Positions 43,491 through 53,152 of a stretch of DNA of 64,000 bases are shown piece after piece. The DNA is taken from assembly GCA_963776055.1 (NCBI GenBank), contig CAVZLD010000013.1:248001-312000 (forward strand), written 5' to 3'. Below the pieces are notes generated by a model. It made no database searches. It worked only from the letters and a program-made list of their open reading frames with translations, and was not told the DNA's origin. Within the stretch, counting starts at the first letter, position 1, and every line of letters starts with the position of its first letter. Source of the DNA: CAVZLD01 sp963776055. Lineage in GTDB: Bacteria > Planctomycetota > Planctomycetia > Pirellulales > Pirellulaceae. Position numbers and translations under genes: made by a program.

Positions 43491-43910
43491 ATGAATCCGG
43501 ACCGGCTCACACCGATTGCTATCGCCGTGGTCGAACAGGCCGGACAACTGCTCATCGGCCAGCGTCCCGTTGGCGTTCCCTTGGCGGGATTCTGGGAGTT
43601 TCCCGGCGGAAAAATCGAGGCTGGTGAATGCCCTGAAGAGGCCGCCGTCCGGGAATGCATGGAGGAGACCGGTGTCGCCGTGCGAGCAATCGAAATCTGC
43701 CTCTCGCATCGCCAGGATTACGAGCACGACCGACTGCAACTGCACTTCGTGCGCTGCCAACCACTCGAATCGCCGCCACTCCCCCAACCACCTTATCGTT
43801 GGGTCGATCGCGCCGCCCTGCCCCAATACCGCTTTCCCGCAGGAAACCAAATCCTCTTGAGGCAACTCGCGCTGTGCGCAGACGATGAACGGAACAACTA
43901 CAGCGCGTAA
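43491..43910 (+). CDS. Nudix hydrolase, MutT-like 8-oxo-dGTP diphosphatase
   Basis: 139 aa, intact. The Nudix box reads GKIEAGECPEEAAVRECMEE followed by TGV, matching Gx5Ex7REUxEExGU. The context WEFPGGKIE and the strand LLIGQRPVGVPLAGFWEFPGG are typical of MutT proteins that cleanse oxidised guanine nucleotides. It probably shares a transcript with fabI. The last four codons and the TAA are inside dispersed repeat copy C, so the C-terminus may have been set by the repeat. Confidence 0.88.
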   Translation: MNPDRLTPIAIAVVEQAGQLLIGQRPVGVPLAGFWEFPGGKIEAGECPEEAAVRECMEETGVAVRAIEICLSHRQDYEHDRLQLHFVRCQPLESPPLPQPPYRWVDRAALPQYRFPAGNQILLRQLALCADDERNNYSA

Positions 43911-43988
43911 CACTTCCCTGCGGCGTCTCGTCCCCCTTTCTTTCCGCTCGGAAGAAGCGTCGTCACGAGCGCTACCTGCCCGTGCAAC
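43898..43988 (-). repeat. Dispersed 3'-end repeat, copy C
   Basis: Read on the minus strand it contains GTAGCGCTCGTGACGACG, then CTTCTTCCGAGCGGAAAG, and ends GGGAAGTGTTACGCGCTGTAG (split here for reading); it aligns over its full length with the copies at 11410, 19360 and 40264. It overlaps the 3' end of the mutT-like gene. Confidence 0.8.
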
Positions 43989-44114
43989 AAGCGATGACCT
44001 AATCGCAGCGGTTTCCCACACGGACGCCCCATCCCACCCGCTTGATCCGCACGATTCCGCGCCCGGCGGCCTTACCCGCAACTTTGCCGTTCACCAGACT
44101 TTTCGCCCCTTTCC

Positions 44115-44143
44115 GGTCCGCGCGATTCCGCGTCTTCCGCCCC
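44115..44143 (+). repeat. 29-base direct repeat, first unit
   Basis: Begins GGTCCGCGCGATTCCGCG and ends CTTCCGCCCC; identical to 44393-44421. Confidence 0.8.
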
Positions 44144-44392
44144 GGTCCGCGTTCCCTCTTCGCCACCTTTCCCGGTCCTTTCCCGCTGGCAACTGGCAAG
44201 ACGCGCGATCCTCGATACCGCCACCGTTCAAGGAGACGGTAGAACAAGGTGGACGCGGAAAACAAACGGATGCCGCGGATGAACGGGGACCGGAAGAGCC
44301 CCATTCCACCCTGCCACGCGTCTGTGCTGGCACCGTATTCAGCTAAACCGATCTGCGAAAGCCCGGCCCACCGGCCCTCTCCACGACCCTCT

Positions 44393-44421
44393 GGTCCGCG
44401 CGATTCCGCGTCTTCCGCCCC
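44393..44421 (+). repeat. 29-base direct repeat, second unit
   Basis: Identical to 44115-44143, 278 bases further on. Confidence 0.8.
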
Positions 44422-44722
44422 TGCCCGCGCACCCTTTTTTTTGCCCATGTTGCCTCTGCACGAAAATTTCGGGCTAGGTCCGGTCGCCTCAATTGGCTAC
44501 CTTTTGCAAGATTTACAACGGTGGTCTCAAGGAGTTCCGGAGTCGAAGGAAGACGGACGCGGCGAAAGTCCTTGTCAGGAAAACGAGATTCTGCTGCCGG
44601 ACTCAGAACGATCTGTCCTGGCCCACCGTTTGCTAGACGAAACAACCATGACGGCCGAGGTCTCGCAGGATGCGAGCTTCACGGATTTGCAGGTGCACGA
44701 CGGCACGGAAGGAAATCAGAGC

Positions 44723-45762
44723 ATGGAAGCTCGCTTGCGCACTTTTCTGGTGCTGGTAGCCCTCGGACCGACTCTGGGTGCCAGCTATCGAACTCAGAAT
44801 TTCATCGTCACGGCACCGACACCCGAGTTGGCAGCAGAAATCGGTCAGGCAGCCGAACAGTTTCGGCGAGACCTGTCGCTGTCCTGGTTGGAGCACGAAT
44901 TACCCGATTGGCCGGATCCGTGTCCGATTGTGGCCCATGTTCGCGCCCGATCTAGGGGCCGGCGGTCGGACGAGTTTCATATTTCGCAACCGGCAGCCGT
45001 CCGCTTGGGACATGGAGATTCAGGGGTCGCACGAGCGAATCCTCGATTCCGTTCTTGCCGCACGAAGTCACCCACACGATCTTCGCCACTCACTTTGGGT
45101 GTCCCTTGCCGCGATGGGCCGACGAGGGGGCATGCACGACGGTGGAGCATCAGGAAGAGCGTCAAAAGCAGCAGCAATGGCTGGTCCGTTTTCTGAAGAC
45201 GGAACGAGGGATCCCATTCAATCGCATGTTTGCGATGACGGAGTATCCCGGTGACATTCTGCCGCTGTATTCCCAGGGATATTCGCTGGCCCGTTTCCTG
45301 ATCGCGCAGGGCGGTCGACCGAAGTTCATCCGTTTCGTCGGTCACGGGTTGAACACAGGACACTGGCCGGCTGCCGTGCAGCAGTACTACGGCTTCGAAT
45401 CGCTCGGTCGACTCCAACTCACCTGGGTCGAATGGGTCAAGAAGGGCAGTCCCGACGACCTGCAGGTCGCCTCGGCTCCCGTGCAATTGGCGTCCGCCGC
45501 ATCGGCGGGCGGGTCGACGGCCCCACCGCCTCCGGCTGCGAGCGTTTCTCGAGGAAAACGGCCATTGATCGACGAGAGTTTGGCACCGCCGTCGCCTTTC
45601 GGGACCGGGCACGTCGAATGCGTTGGCCGCCCGACCTGTCGCACAGAGTTGGTACGCGCGTCGCCAGACCGATTCCGCCGAGCCGGTCCGTTCGGCAGCC
45701 TCCACTTCGAACCAAAACCATTTCAAACCGAGCGGTCGGTGAACAGGAACAGGGTCAGGTGA
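44723..45762 (+). CDS. Secreted HExxH metalloprotease-like protein; two apparent frameshifts
   Basis: About 346 aa with junctions near 44945 (CPIVAHV then into PDLGAGGRTSFIF) and 45050 (ERILDSVL then PHEVTHTIFATHFG). The start MEARLRTFLVLVALGPTLGASYRTQNF gives a signal peptide. HEVTH is the zinc-binding HExxH helix, and PRWADEGACTTVE supplies the third ligand Glu of gluzincins (peptidase MA-like superfamily). YSQGYSLARFLIAQGG is another family feature. The C-terminal about 100 aa are Pro/Ala/Ser-rich. It overlaps the 3' end of cdsA on the other strand by 40 bases, which may shrink if the true frame stops earlier. Confidence 0.72.
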
Positions 45763-46752
45763 AAGAAGACGGGGGCCGCGAAGCATAGCGAGTCGATCCG
45801 GTCGAGGATGCCGGCATGCCCCTCGACCAGCGTCCCGTAGTCCTGAACGCCGCGATCCCGTTTGATGGCCGACATGGTCATCCCTCCCGCGAATCCCATC
45901 ACGGCGGTCACCATGGAAACAAAGGCCGCCTGCCAGGGGTTGTAGGGCGTAACCCAGCACAGAACCGCGCCGATCAGCGTCGTGCTGAGCACCCCGCCGA
46001 AGAAGCCTTCCCAAGTTCGGCTGGAATTGATGGCCGGGGCGATCACGCGTTTCCCTAGGAACCGGCTCCACGCGTACTGCATCACATCGCCGATCTGCAC
46101 GATCAGAATCAGGTAGAACAGCACGCCGGCGCGGACTGCCCTCCCACGGCTGGCCGTCGATTTCGTAGCGAAGATACAGCAGCGCCGGAGCGTAACTGAG
46201 CGCGTAGACGCAGATCAGAATCCCTGCCTGAATCTTGGCAGCCCGTTCCAGAAACCGCTTGTAGTCGCCGGCCAGCGCAATCCGCGCCGGGATGAACAGG
46301 TAGACGTAGACCGGGATGACGATGCTGTAGAGCCCGTAGAATTCGACGCCCTGCGCCACCAGGATGTACTGCAGAGGAGTGAAGAGGAAGAAGACCCAAA
46401 ACAGCGTTCGATGGTCGCCCATCCGCGTTGGCGTGAGCGTAATGAATTCGCGCAGTGCCCAGAAGGAGATCAAGAAAAACAGCAGCACCGTGGGCCCGGG
46501 CGTCCCCAGCAAGAACGCAGCCGTCAGAATCAAGAACATCAACCACCAGGCCCGCACGCGCAGGTTGAACGCCTTGACCACCGCCGGGTTGATCGTCGAT
46601 TCCGGCTGACGCCGAATGAACTCGCCCACCACGTACGTGATCCCCAGAACACTCAACACAACGCCAAGCAGAATGTTGATGCGCGGTACCGAGCCACTGG
46701 GTATCGGCCCAGGCGCAGAGCGTCGACAGGTCAAGCGGCGAAAGCGTGACAT
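45723..46752 (-). CDS. cdsA: Phosphatidate cytidylyltransferase; one apparent frameshift
   Basis: About 343 aa. It makes CDP-diacylglycerol from phosphatidate and CTP in the membrane. Several hydrophobic helices (INILLGVVLSVLGITYVVGEF, AWWLMFLILTAAFLLG, TVLLFFLISFWAL) lead to the family signature near the C-terminus: SAIKRDRGVQDYGTLVEGHAG then ILDRIDSL. The join is near 46130 (RYEIDG then into the frame starting LFYLILIVQIGDVMQ). The N-terminal 15 residues are unusually basic, and an alternative frame there reads LDLSTLCAWADTQWLG, so another indel near 46700 is possible. It lies just downstream of the plsC-like acyltransferase (gap 6 bases), and the two enzymes catalyse consecutive steps. Confidence 0.87.
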
Positions 46753-46758
46753 TCCGGT

Positions 46759-47364
46759 TTAGATTTCCTTCAATCGTCGAACGGCCGTTTGAGCTCGCTG
46801 CAAAAACTCGGCCTTCAATTCGCCCTGTTCCAGCCAAATCGGTGGTCCGAACGTGATGCAGCTGAGCAGTGGAACCGGCAAGTACTCCCCGCGCGGTAGT
46901 ACTCGGTTCAGGTTGTCGATGTGCACGGGCACCATTTCCCAGTCCGGGCGTTTCTTGCTCAGATAGTACAACCCGCTCTTGAATTCCTCCAACTCACCCG
47001 ACGTGTTGCGGTGACCTTCGGGAAATACGATCAACGAGCCCTCGTCCCCCGCCTCGCGAATCATCAAGTCGATCGGGCTGTTGTGAACCTTGATCTTCTT
47101 CCGGTCGATCAGCAGCGCGTTGAACGAACGAGCCACGTATCGACGCAGAGCACTCTTTTCCCAGTAGTCCTGGGCCGCCACCGGGCGTGTCAGCCTTCGA
47201 ACGTGCGGGGGCAGAGAGGCCCAGACAACCAGGGCATCGAGATGACTCGTGTGATTTGCAAAATACACGCGTTGACAGGTGTCCGGGTGACAGTCGACCC
47301 AGCGCACACTGGCCCCGCTGATCAATTTGGCAGTCCACGACAGGAGTTCAACCGTCAATTGCAT
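46759..47364 (-). CDS. plsC: 1-acylglycerol-3-phosphate O-acyltransferase (PlsC-like)
   Basis: About 201 aa from ATG 47364. It has the acyltransferase motif I NHTSHLD (NHx4D), motif III FPEGHRN (FPEGTR-like) and a GLYYLSKKRPDWEMVPVHI segment. It acylates lysophosphatidate to phosphatidate, the substrate of the CdsA encoded directly downstream. The open frame continues upstream to 47649, but that part has no acyltransferase character and MQLTVELLSWTAKLISGASV makes a good membrane-proximal start. The gap 47365-47623 shows no gene. Confidence 0.87.
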   Translation of the reverse strand: MQLTVELLSWTAKLISGASVRWVDCHPDTCQRVYFANHTSHLDALVVWASLPPHVRRLTRPVAAQDYWEKSALRRYVARSFNALLIDRKKIKVHNSPIDLMIREAGDEGSLIVFPEGHRNTSGELEEFKSGLYYLSKKRPDWEMVPVHIDNLNRVLPRGEYLPVPLLSCITFGPPIWLEQGELKAEFLQRAQTAVRRLKEI

Positions 47365-47623
47365 GGCATCGTGCGTGTGGGACGGCGGACGTCCTGGCCC
47401 TTGAAAGCTGGTCCGGTCCTGTCGCGACGGCATCAGCCAGGCTTCATTCCCTCTGTCGCAGACCCGGCCAGCGACGCAACAGGGCCCGGATCCACGCGTC
47501 AAAGCTGCCCGAATCCCCGACAGTGAGGCGAACTGGCGGCAACCCTCGAATCCCTCATCGTATCGCCTGACCGTCCGCCTTCCTATCCCCACTGGCGCCA
47601 TCGGGCTCGACCAGGCGACCGAG

Positions 47624-48822
47624 TCACGGAGTCGCCCCGCAGAACTCAATCGAGTCGGCCGCCGTGGTTCCCACCGTCTCCGCTCGAGGGCCCTTGCGAT
47701 GATAGATCTCCAGAATCAGCTGCTCATAGCCGCGGACCATCCGGTCCAGGGACCAGTGGGCGACAACCTCCTGTCGCCCCTGCGCCCCAATCGTTCGCGC
47801 TTGCGATGCGTTGCGCAGCAGTTCGATTACGTGAGACGCCAATTGCTCCACGTCGCCGGGCGGAGCCAGATAGCCGGTTACGCCGTGCTTCACAGTCGCC
47901 GGCACACTGCCCACGGCCGTCGCCACGACCGGCACTTGCACGGCGAGCGCCTCCAAGATCGACACCGGATTGGCTTCGTTCTCGGAGGTCAGGAGAAACA
48001 CATTCAAGGCGGAAAGAATCCGCGGAATATCGCTGCGGTTCCCCAGAAAATGGACACAGTCCTGCAATGACTGGTCGGCCACCAGTGCCTGCAGAGAATG
48101 CCCGCCGCGGGCCATCTCCCACGATCAGGAAATGCGTTTTCGGCACTTCTCCGTCGACCGACTCGCGCAACCTGCAGAAAGAGCTCGTGATTCTTTTCCG
48201 GTCGCAGTGCGGCCACGATCCCGCAAAGCGGTGTGTCGGCCGGCAAATCCAGCTCGCGACGAACCGCAAACGGCGCGGCCGCGTCAAACGCGAATCGCTC
48301 GGACATCCACGCCATTGCAGATCACGCGAACCTTCTCGGCCGGCAGACGCTCCTTCTCCACCAGGAACCGGCCATGCTCGGGTGCCACCGCCACAAAGGC
48401 GTCCGTCCACGGCGTCAAGCATTCGATTCAATCGGCCCAACCCATCGGGCCAGCCGGTGGAATGGAGTGCCGACAGCACTACCGGAGTCGAAGCCCAATG
48501 CGCTGCCAATCGCCCCCAGAACATCTTGTCGCCCGCACCTACCGTCACAACGGCGTCCACGCGACGCTTCAGACAATCGGCCAGGCGAGGCAGCACACGT
48601 AAATCGTACTTGTGGGCCAACAGCCCCGACCGCACCGGAATACTCTCCGCCAATTGCTCCCCGATCGGGCCTCGCTCCTTCAGGCAACAGATCTCCGGCG
48701 CAGAACCGCGTGCGATCCATGCGGCGAACCAGATTCGCCACCAGCGTCTCCGCTCCCCCCACCGGCATGCTCGTCAACAGAAACATCACTGTCAGCGGGC
48801 GGACATCCGCGGGCAGATCCAC
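47624..48822 (-). CDS. Glycosyltransferase family 4-like protein; several apparent frameshifts
   Basis: About 400 aa when frames are joined near 48690, 48380, 48165 and 48110. The N-terminal Rossmann fold begins LTVMFLLTSMPVGGAETLVANLVRRMD (the GGAE loop). The C-terminal fold contains LCGIVAALRPEKNHELFLQVAR, THFLIVGDGPRR, VHFLGNRSDIPRIL, and the nucleotide-sugar signature SENEANPVSILEALAVQVPVVAT. It transfers a sugar from a nucleotide donor, probably to a lipid-linked exopolysaccharide precursor, as the following genes encode a deacetylase, a flippase and a polymerase-like protein. The number of indels here is the highest per kilobase in the window. Confidence 0.82.
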
Positions 48823-49102
48823 TCGGCGGCGGCCCCGGACCGGAGGCGTTCACCGACAACGTGAACGGGTGGAATTCGGGCAACGTTGGAACGCGCATGG
48901 GATGGGACGCCACACGATCCGAAATGGTCTTACAGCGCAACACGCTTCGCCGCCATGAACTAAACGTTATCATCTCGCATTTTGCTCGACCTGTCATCCT
49001 GGGCTCGCTTTCTCCCATCACCTCGAGACGGCGAGAGCACCGGGACGCTGCCCACCGGCGTCCCGACACCACCCCTAAGAGGCTAGAACTGCCCCCCCTG
49101 CG
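48823..49102. other. Gap between glycosyltransferase and flippase
   Basis: About 280 bases. No gene, terminator or repeat recognised. Confidence 0.4.
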
Positions 49103-50642
49103 CTAGTCAGTCGGAATCGACGACCCATGCGGTCGGGCCGACCACCAACGCCAAAGCTGGTCCCGTGCGTCCGCGTCGATCAGCCAACCACGCTGAGTCC
49201 CGATGGCCGTCAGGAGCAGCAGGATCACGAGCGACATCGCCGGCCCGAGACAAAGCGTCAGGGGCAAAACCATCGCCAGGTAGGTTATCGGGCGGTATTG
49301 CATCCCCCACCGTCGACTCAGCCCCATCACCAGCGCCAGAACGCCGCCGTTGGCGACCGCCGTCGCAGCAACCGCACCTGCCAGACCCCCAACGAGGCAG
49401 CCACCAGAGATTCAGAGCGGCGTTGGCGACCAATCCCAGGCTCACCGCCAAGCCAACGCACCAGGCCTTTTCGCAACACCAAAGGTAATTGTTGGCCATC
49501 ATCAGCAGGCAAAACCAGAGGCAGCCGACCAACGTCCAGGGCATGACCGCCAGACCGGAAACGTATTTCTCGGCAAACAGGAGTTGGAACAGCCAGGGAG
49601 CCAGCAGCAGCGTGATGGCCGCAGCAGCGGTTAGCGCCAAACTGGCACTCAGCAGGGAAAGGTCCAGCAGGCGCCGCACGGCCGCACGTTTTCCGACTTC
49701 CCAGTCGTGGCTACTGTAGGACAAGAGTACGCCACCCACCATGCAGCTCAACGCTACCAACACTTCACCGAAAATACGACTGCTGTGATACTGCCCGACC
49801 ATCGACAGGCCATCAGCAGGAGTGGCCTGTGCAAAATGCACGATCATGTAGCGATCGACGGCGGCGAACAGATTGGTGAGCAGATCCGAGAACCACAGCC
49901 AAGCGGCGAACGGCAATAGGCGAAGCCAGAGATCGAACGGCGGGTTATCCAAAGGATCGGCGGAATGGCCGCGCAGCGATGCAACAATCACCCCGGCTGC
50001 CACTAGGCCGGTCATGCCACAGGCAATTCCATACCCCAGAATCACGCCCGTAGCACGCCACGATCCAGCGGCCAAAAGAAGCGCACTGACGGCAAACAGC
50101 AGGCTGTTCCCGAATTGCAGCCAGGAAACAACGCGCACCTGACGCATCGCCGTTAGCAGTTCCACGCAGAAATTGAAGGCGATGACCGTGATCAAAACCG
50201 TCGCGCAAACACACAACAGCCCGCTGGCATCAGTATTTCCAAACACCAACCAAGCCAGCGGCCGGCGCGCAAGCAAGAGGACACTGACGCCGAACACGAG
50301 CAGGGCGAGCGTAGCGATGGTCGTTTGGCGCAGAAAAGCGTGCAGCCGCCCCCGTTGCCGATAGTATTCCAGATATCGCTTGAAAGACCCCGGAATCCCA
50401 CAGACGACCAGTGGTGCCGCCAGCAGCAGGAAGTTGTACGCCAAGTTCCACGTTCCCAACTGGTCGGGTGCGAGCAAGCGGCAGATCATGACATTGCGGA
50501 ACAGCCCGATGCCTCGCTGAACGACCGCCAACACCAACATCAGCGCGATGCCATGCATCAGTGAATCGGCGCGCAGCCACGCGGGCCGGGAGCGGCACTC
50601 GATCGGGGACTCCGCCGGCCGGTCCTCAACCGTTTGTGCCAT
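49103..50642 (-). CDS. Polysaccharide flippase (Wzx/oligosaccharide translocase type); one apparent frameshift
   Basis: About 513 aa, rich in hydrophobic helices (for example HGIALMLVLAVVQRGIGLFRNVMIC, LAYNFLLLAAPLVVCGIPGSFKRYLEYY, AAVDRYMIVHFA), typical of MATE-like flippases of the polysaccharide synthase family. It moves lipid-linked repeat units across the membrane. The frame changes near 49400 (LNLWWLPRWG then LAGAVAATAVANGGVLALV), where one extra G is likely. ATG 50642 gives MAQTVEDRPAESPI and overlaps the last 17 bases of the deacetylase gene, indicating translational coupling. Confidence 0.85.
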
Positions 50643-51504
50643 GGCATACCTCCTGCCGACCCTCAGAGGATTCCGGTCGAGGCGAGGCACAGCCCAGACC
50701 GCGTAACAGTTTGACGCGATCGATCGTCAGCCAATTTCGGAAACGGATCATGTCGGCGTCCGCGTGAATCCGCTGGAGGTGAAATGCATTGCCACCGGGG
50801 AAGTTGTAGCCGCCATACGCGGAGCAGACACCAAGGTATCCAGCCCGCTGCGCCGCGTGCATCGCTTGCGGCGTAAGATGGCGTGGCTGCCCATACGGAA
50901 AGGCAAAGAAGCGAATCGGCTGATCCAATCTTGCAGCCAGTTCGTCGCGGACGGTAATGATCTCATCTCGAAGAGTTTCCTCGTCACGAACTTGGGCAAG
51001 ATCAAGGTGAGTTCGCGTGTGGGCTCCGATCTCGACGCCCTCCGTGGCCAGGGCTCGCAACTGTTCCAGGGAGTTGGGGGCCAGCGGACAGCCGGACTGG
51101 AGGTCATGAGCGAAGGGCCGCTGATGGAAAACGTGATCCGTGGAAACAAAGTAGGTGCATGGAATCTGCTTGCGGCAAAGCAACGGTAGTGCGAAATCAC
51201 AGTTCTCGGCATAGCCGTCATCAAACGTAACGCAGACGGCCGGTCGCCCGTTGCGGCCCTGCCGAATCCGGCGTTGGCCTTCCGCGAGCGAGATCAGCTC
51301 AAAGTGCTCCTGAAGCCAATCGATTTGCCGAGCAAAAAGTTGACGCGGGATCGTCCACGCGTTCGCATGGGAATCGGCAACACGATGGTAGAACAGGACC
51401 ATCACCGGCAAGGCCCCACGCCGGCTCGCCAGTTGATTGGCACTCAGCCGAAATGGGAAGGTAGCGTAGTAATTGGCAGCGACGAGACAACGTTTCCAAT
51501 CCAT
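50626..51504 (-). CDS. Polysaccharide deacetylase (NodB domain)
   Basis: 292 aa, intact. Carbohydrate esterase family 4 motifs: TFDDGYAENCDFALPLL (motif 1, catalytic base and metal Asp), HTRTHLDL (motif 2, two zinc His), FAFPYG (motif 3, Arg replaced by Ala-Phe context). It probably removes N-acetyl groups from the exopolysaccharide made by this cluster. No clear signal peptide (MDWKRCLVAANYYATFPFRL), so it could act in the cytoplasm or at the membrane. First gene of a leftward unit with the flippase and, further on, the glycosyltransferase. Confidence 0.9.
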   Translation of the reverse strand: MDWKRCLVAANYYATFPFRLSANQLASRRGALPVMVLFYHRVADSHANAWTIPRQLFARQIDWLQEHFELISLAEGQRRIRQGRNGRPAVCVTFDDGYAENCDFALPLLCRKQIPCTYFVSTDHVFHQRPFAHDLQSGCPLAPNSLEQLRALATEGVEIGAHTRTHLDLAQVRDEETLRDEIITVRDELAARLDQPIRFFAFPYGQPRHLTPQAMHAAQRAGYLGVCSAYGGYNFPGGNAFHLQRIHADADMIRFRNWLTIDRVKLLRGLGCASPRPESSEGRQEVCHGTNG

Positions 51505-51671
51505 CGTGAACCTCGTTCAACTGTAGCCCCGGGATTCGCGGCGACGGCCCTTTCTACGCGATCATGCCGTGGAGTGGCCGAAGGCCCCTGCCTCTCCATG
51601 GTGGCCTATTCTTGCTGAGGCACTCGGATTCCGTGTGCTCATTTTCCTCTCGCCGCATCGCAGTTGTCAGA

Positions 51672-53081
51672 ATGCTGGTAATCGCCACGATCTTCGCAGT
51701 GGCCAGCCTGATTTGGGCGGCCGTCGCCATTCGCTACGGCGGACTCGCCCTGGGTTGCCTGCTGGTGGTCGTGGCCGGAAGTATCTTTGGGCATTCGTTC
51801 TTCCATCTGTCGGTATTGACGCTGGATCGCGTCCTGCTGATCGCTCTGTGCGGGCTGTACGTGCTCTATCGCCATTGCGGATGGCATGATCCCAAGCCAT
51901 GGTCTGTCGCGGACGTCGCGCTCCTTCTGTTGCTCATCGCCCTGTCGCTGGGAACGTTCTCGGGCGATTGGCGAGTCAACAATGCGCAGCCGGCTTCGCG
52001 GTTTCTGCTGCTGTATGCGATGCCCGCCGCGCTCTACTGGGTCGCGCGACAGAGTCGGCTGTCGCGTCGGCAAGTGAACTGGATCTTCGCCGCCGTTGGG
52101 ACTTTTGCCATCTACCTGGCGATCACCGCGTTAGCGGAAATGACCGGGCAAACCGGTCTGGTCTATCCGCGGTACATCATCACTTCCGCATACGATGAAT
52201 TTCTGGGAAGGGGGCGAGGTCCGTTCCTGAATCCGGTGGCCAATGGTCTGTATTTGAGTACCGGTCTGGCTTGCTGGGCCATGATGTGGCCCGCGCAACA
52301 TCGCTCGACGCGCGCGATCCTCCTGGCGGCCGGGATCCTGATTCTGGCAGGAAGTTTCGCGACGCTGACGCGCTGCGTCTGGTTGGGAACCGGCCTCGTT
52401 CTGCTATTCCTCATAACCCTGGGCCTCTCCCCGCGGCAACGCTGGGGAGTTCTGATCGTCAGCACATGCCTCGGACTCGTGACACTCAGCCTGAGCTGGC
52501 ACAGTGTCATGGCATTCAAGCGCGATACGCACTTGAGCGCAGCGAAAACAGCCGAGTCGATGCGTCTGCGACCAATGCTGGCCATCGTTGGCTGGCAGAT
52601 GTTCCTGGATCATCCGCTTCTGGGCGTTGGACTGGGGCAATACAAAGAGCATGACCAGAGCTACATCGCGGCGCGAACGGTCGATCTTCCGCTGGATCGC
52701 ATTCGTCCGTACCATCAGCACAACGTGATTCTGTCTCTGTTGTGCGAAGCCGGCCTATTGGGCACGATCCCCTTTGTGGTTCTGTTGTCCTGCTGGACAC
52801 GCATTGCCTGGAGATTCTGGCAGGACGGGAACGGCGATCCGACGATCCGTCGTTTAGGACCGGTGTTCCTGGCCGCTCTGATCAGTTATCTGACCAGTGG
52901 AATGTTCCAGGACGTCGCCCTCATCCCCATGACCAACCTGCTCCTGTTCTTCCTTGCCGGCTTGACGGTTTCGGCCGCTTCCAGCTCTTCGACCTGCGCG
53001 GCCCCGATTCCAGAAGCGAGCCAACAGATTCGACAGCACAAGTTCTGTTGCCCACCGGAACCGGTTGCCGTGACGCATTGA
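51672..53081 (+). CDS. O-antigen ligase / polymerase family membrane protein (Wzy_C-like)
   Basis: 469 aa from ATG 51672, intact; the frame is open back to 51564, but the upstream part is Pro/Arg-rich. Ten or more predicted membrane helices (LVIATIFAVASLIWAAVAIRYGG and so on) surround a conserved loop GRGRGPFLNPVANGLYL and, later, MFLDHPLLGVGLGQY and YHQHNVILSLLCEAGLLGTIPF, typical of the Wzy_C/WaaL family. It polymerises or ligates glycan units on the outer side of the membrane. Divergent from the deacetylase, 168 bases apart. Confidence 0.88.
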   Translation: MLVIATIFAVASLIWAAVAIRYGGLALGCLLVVVAGSIFGHSFFHLSVLTLDRVLLIALCGLYVLYRHCGWHDPKPWSVADVALLLLLIALSLGTFSGDWRVNNAQPASRFLLLYAMPAALYWVARQSRLSRRQVNWIFAAVGTFAIYLAITALAEMTGQTGLVYPRYIITSAYDEFLGRGRGPFLNPVANGLYLSTGLACWAMMWPAQHRSTRAILLAAGILILAGSFATLTRCVWLGTGLVLLFLITLGLSPRQRWGVLIVSTCLGLVTLSLSWHSVMAFKRDTHLSAAKTAESMRLRPMLAIVGWQMFLDHPLLGVGLGQYKEHDQSYIAARTVDLPLDRIRPYHQHNVILSLLCEAGLLGTIPFVVLLSCWTRIAWRFWQDGNGDPTIRRLGPVFLAALISYLTSGMFQDVALIPMTNLLLFFLAGLTVSAASSSSTCAAPIPEASQQIRQHKFCCPPEPVAVTH

Positions 53082-53152
53082 GGAACATGGGGCATAACTT
53101 CGTAAGCTTCTGTTTCATTTCAATCGATTGAAACGAGAGACGTTCACCGGCG

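Larger units (their letters stand above)
43989..44722. other. Repeat-bearing intergenic region upstream of the metalloprotease
   Basis: About 730 bases of Pro/Arg-rich pseudo-frames. It contains a perfect 29-base direct repeat (44115-44143 and 44393-44421) and GGATGCCGCGGATGAACGGG-like text around 44270, similar in style to degenerate intergenic repeats of planctomycetes. I see no gene. An open frame starting at 44249 runs into the metalloprotease but has no protein-like character before ATG 44723. Confidence 0.5.

Noticed and set aside
44249..44722. An N-terminal extension of the metalloprotease
   Set aside because: It runs through repeats and lacks protein character; ATG 44723 begins with a signal peptide.
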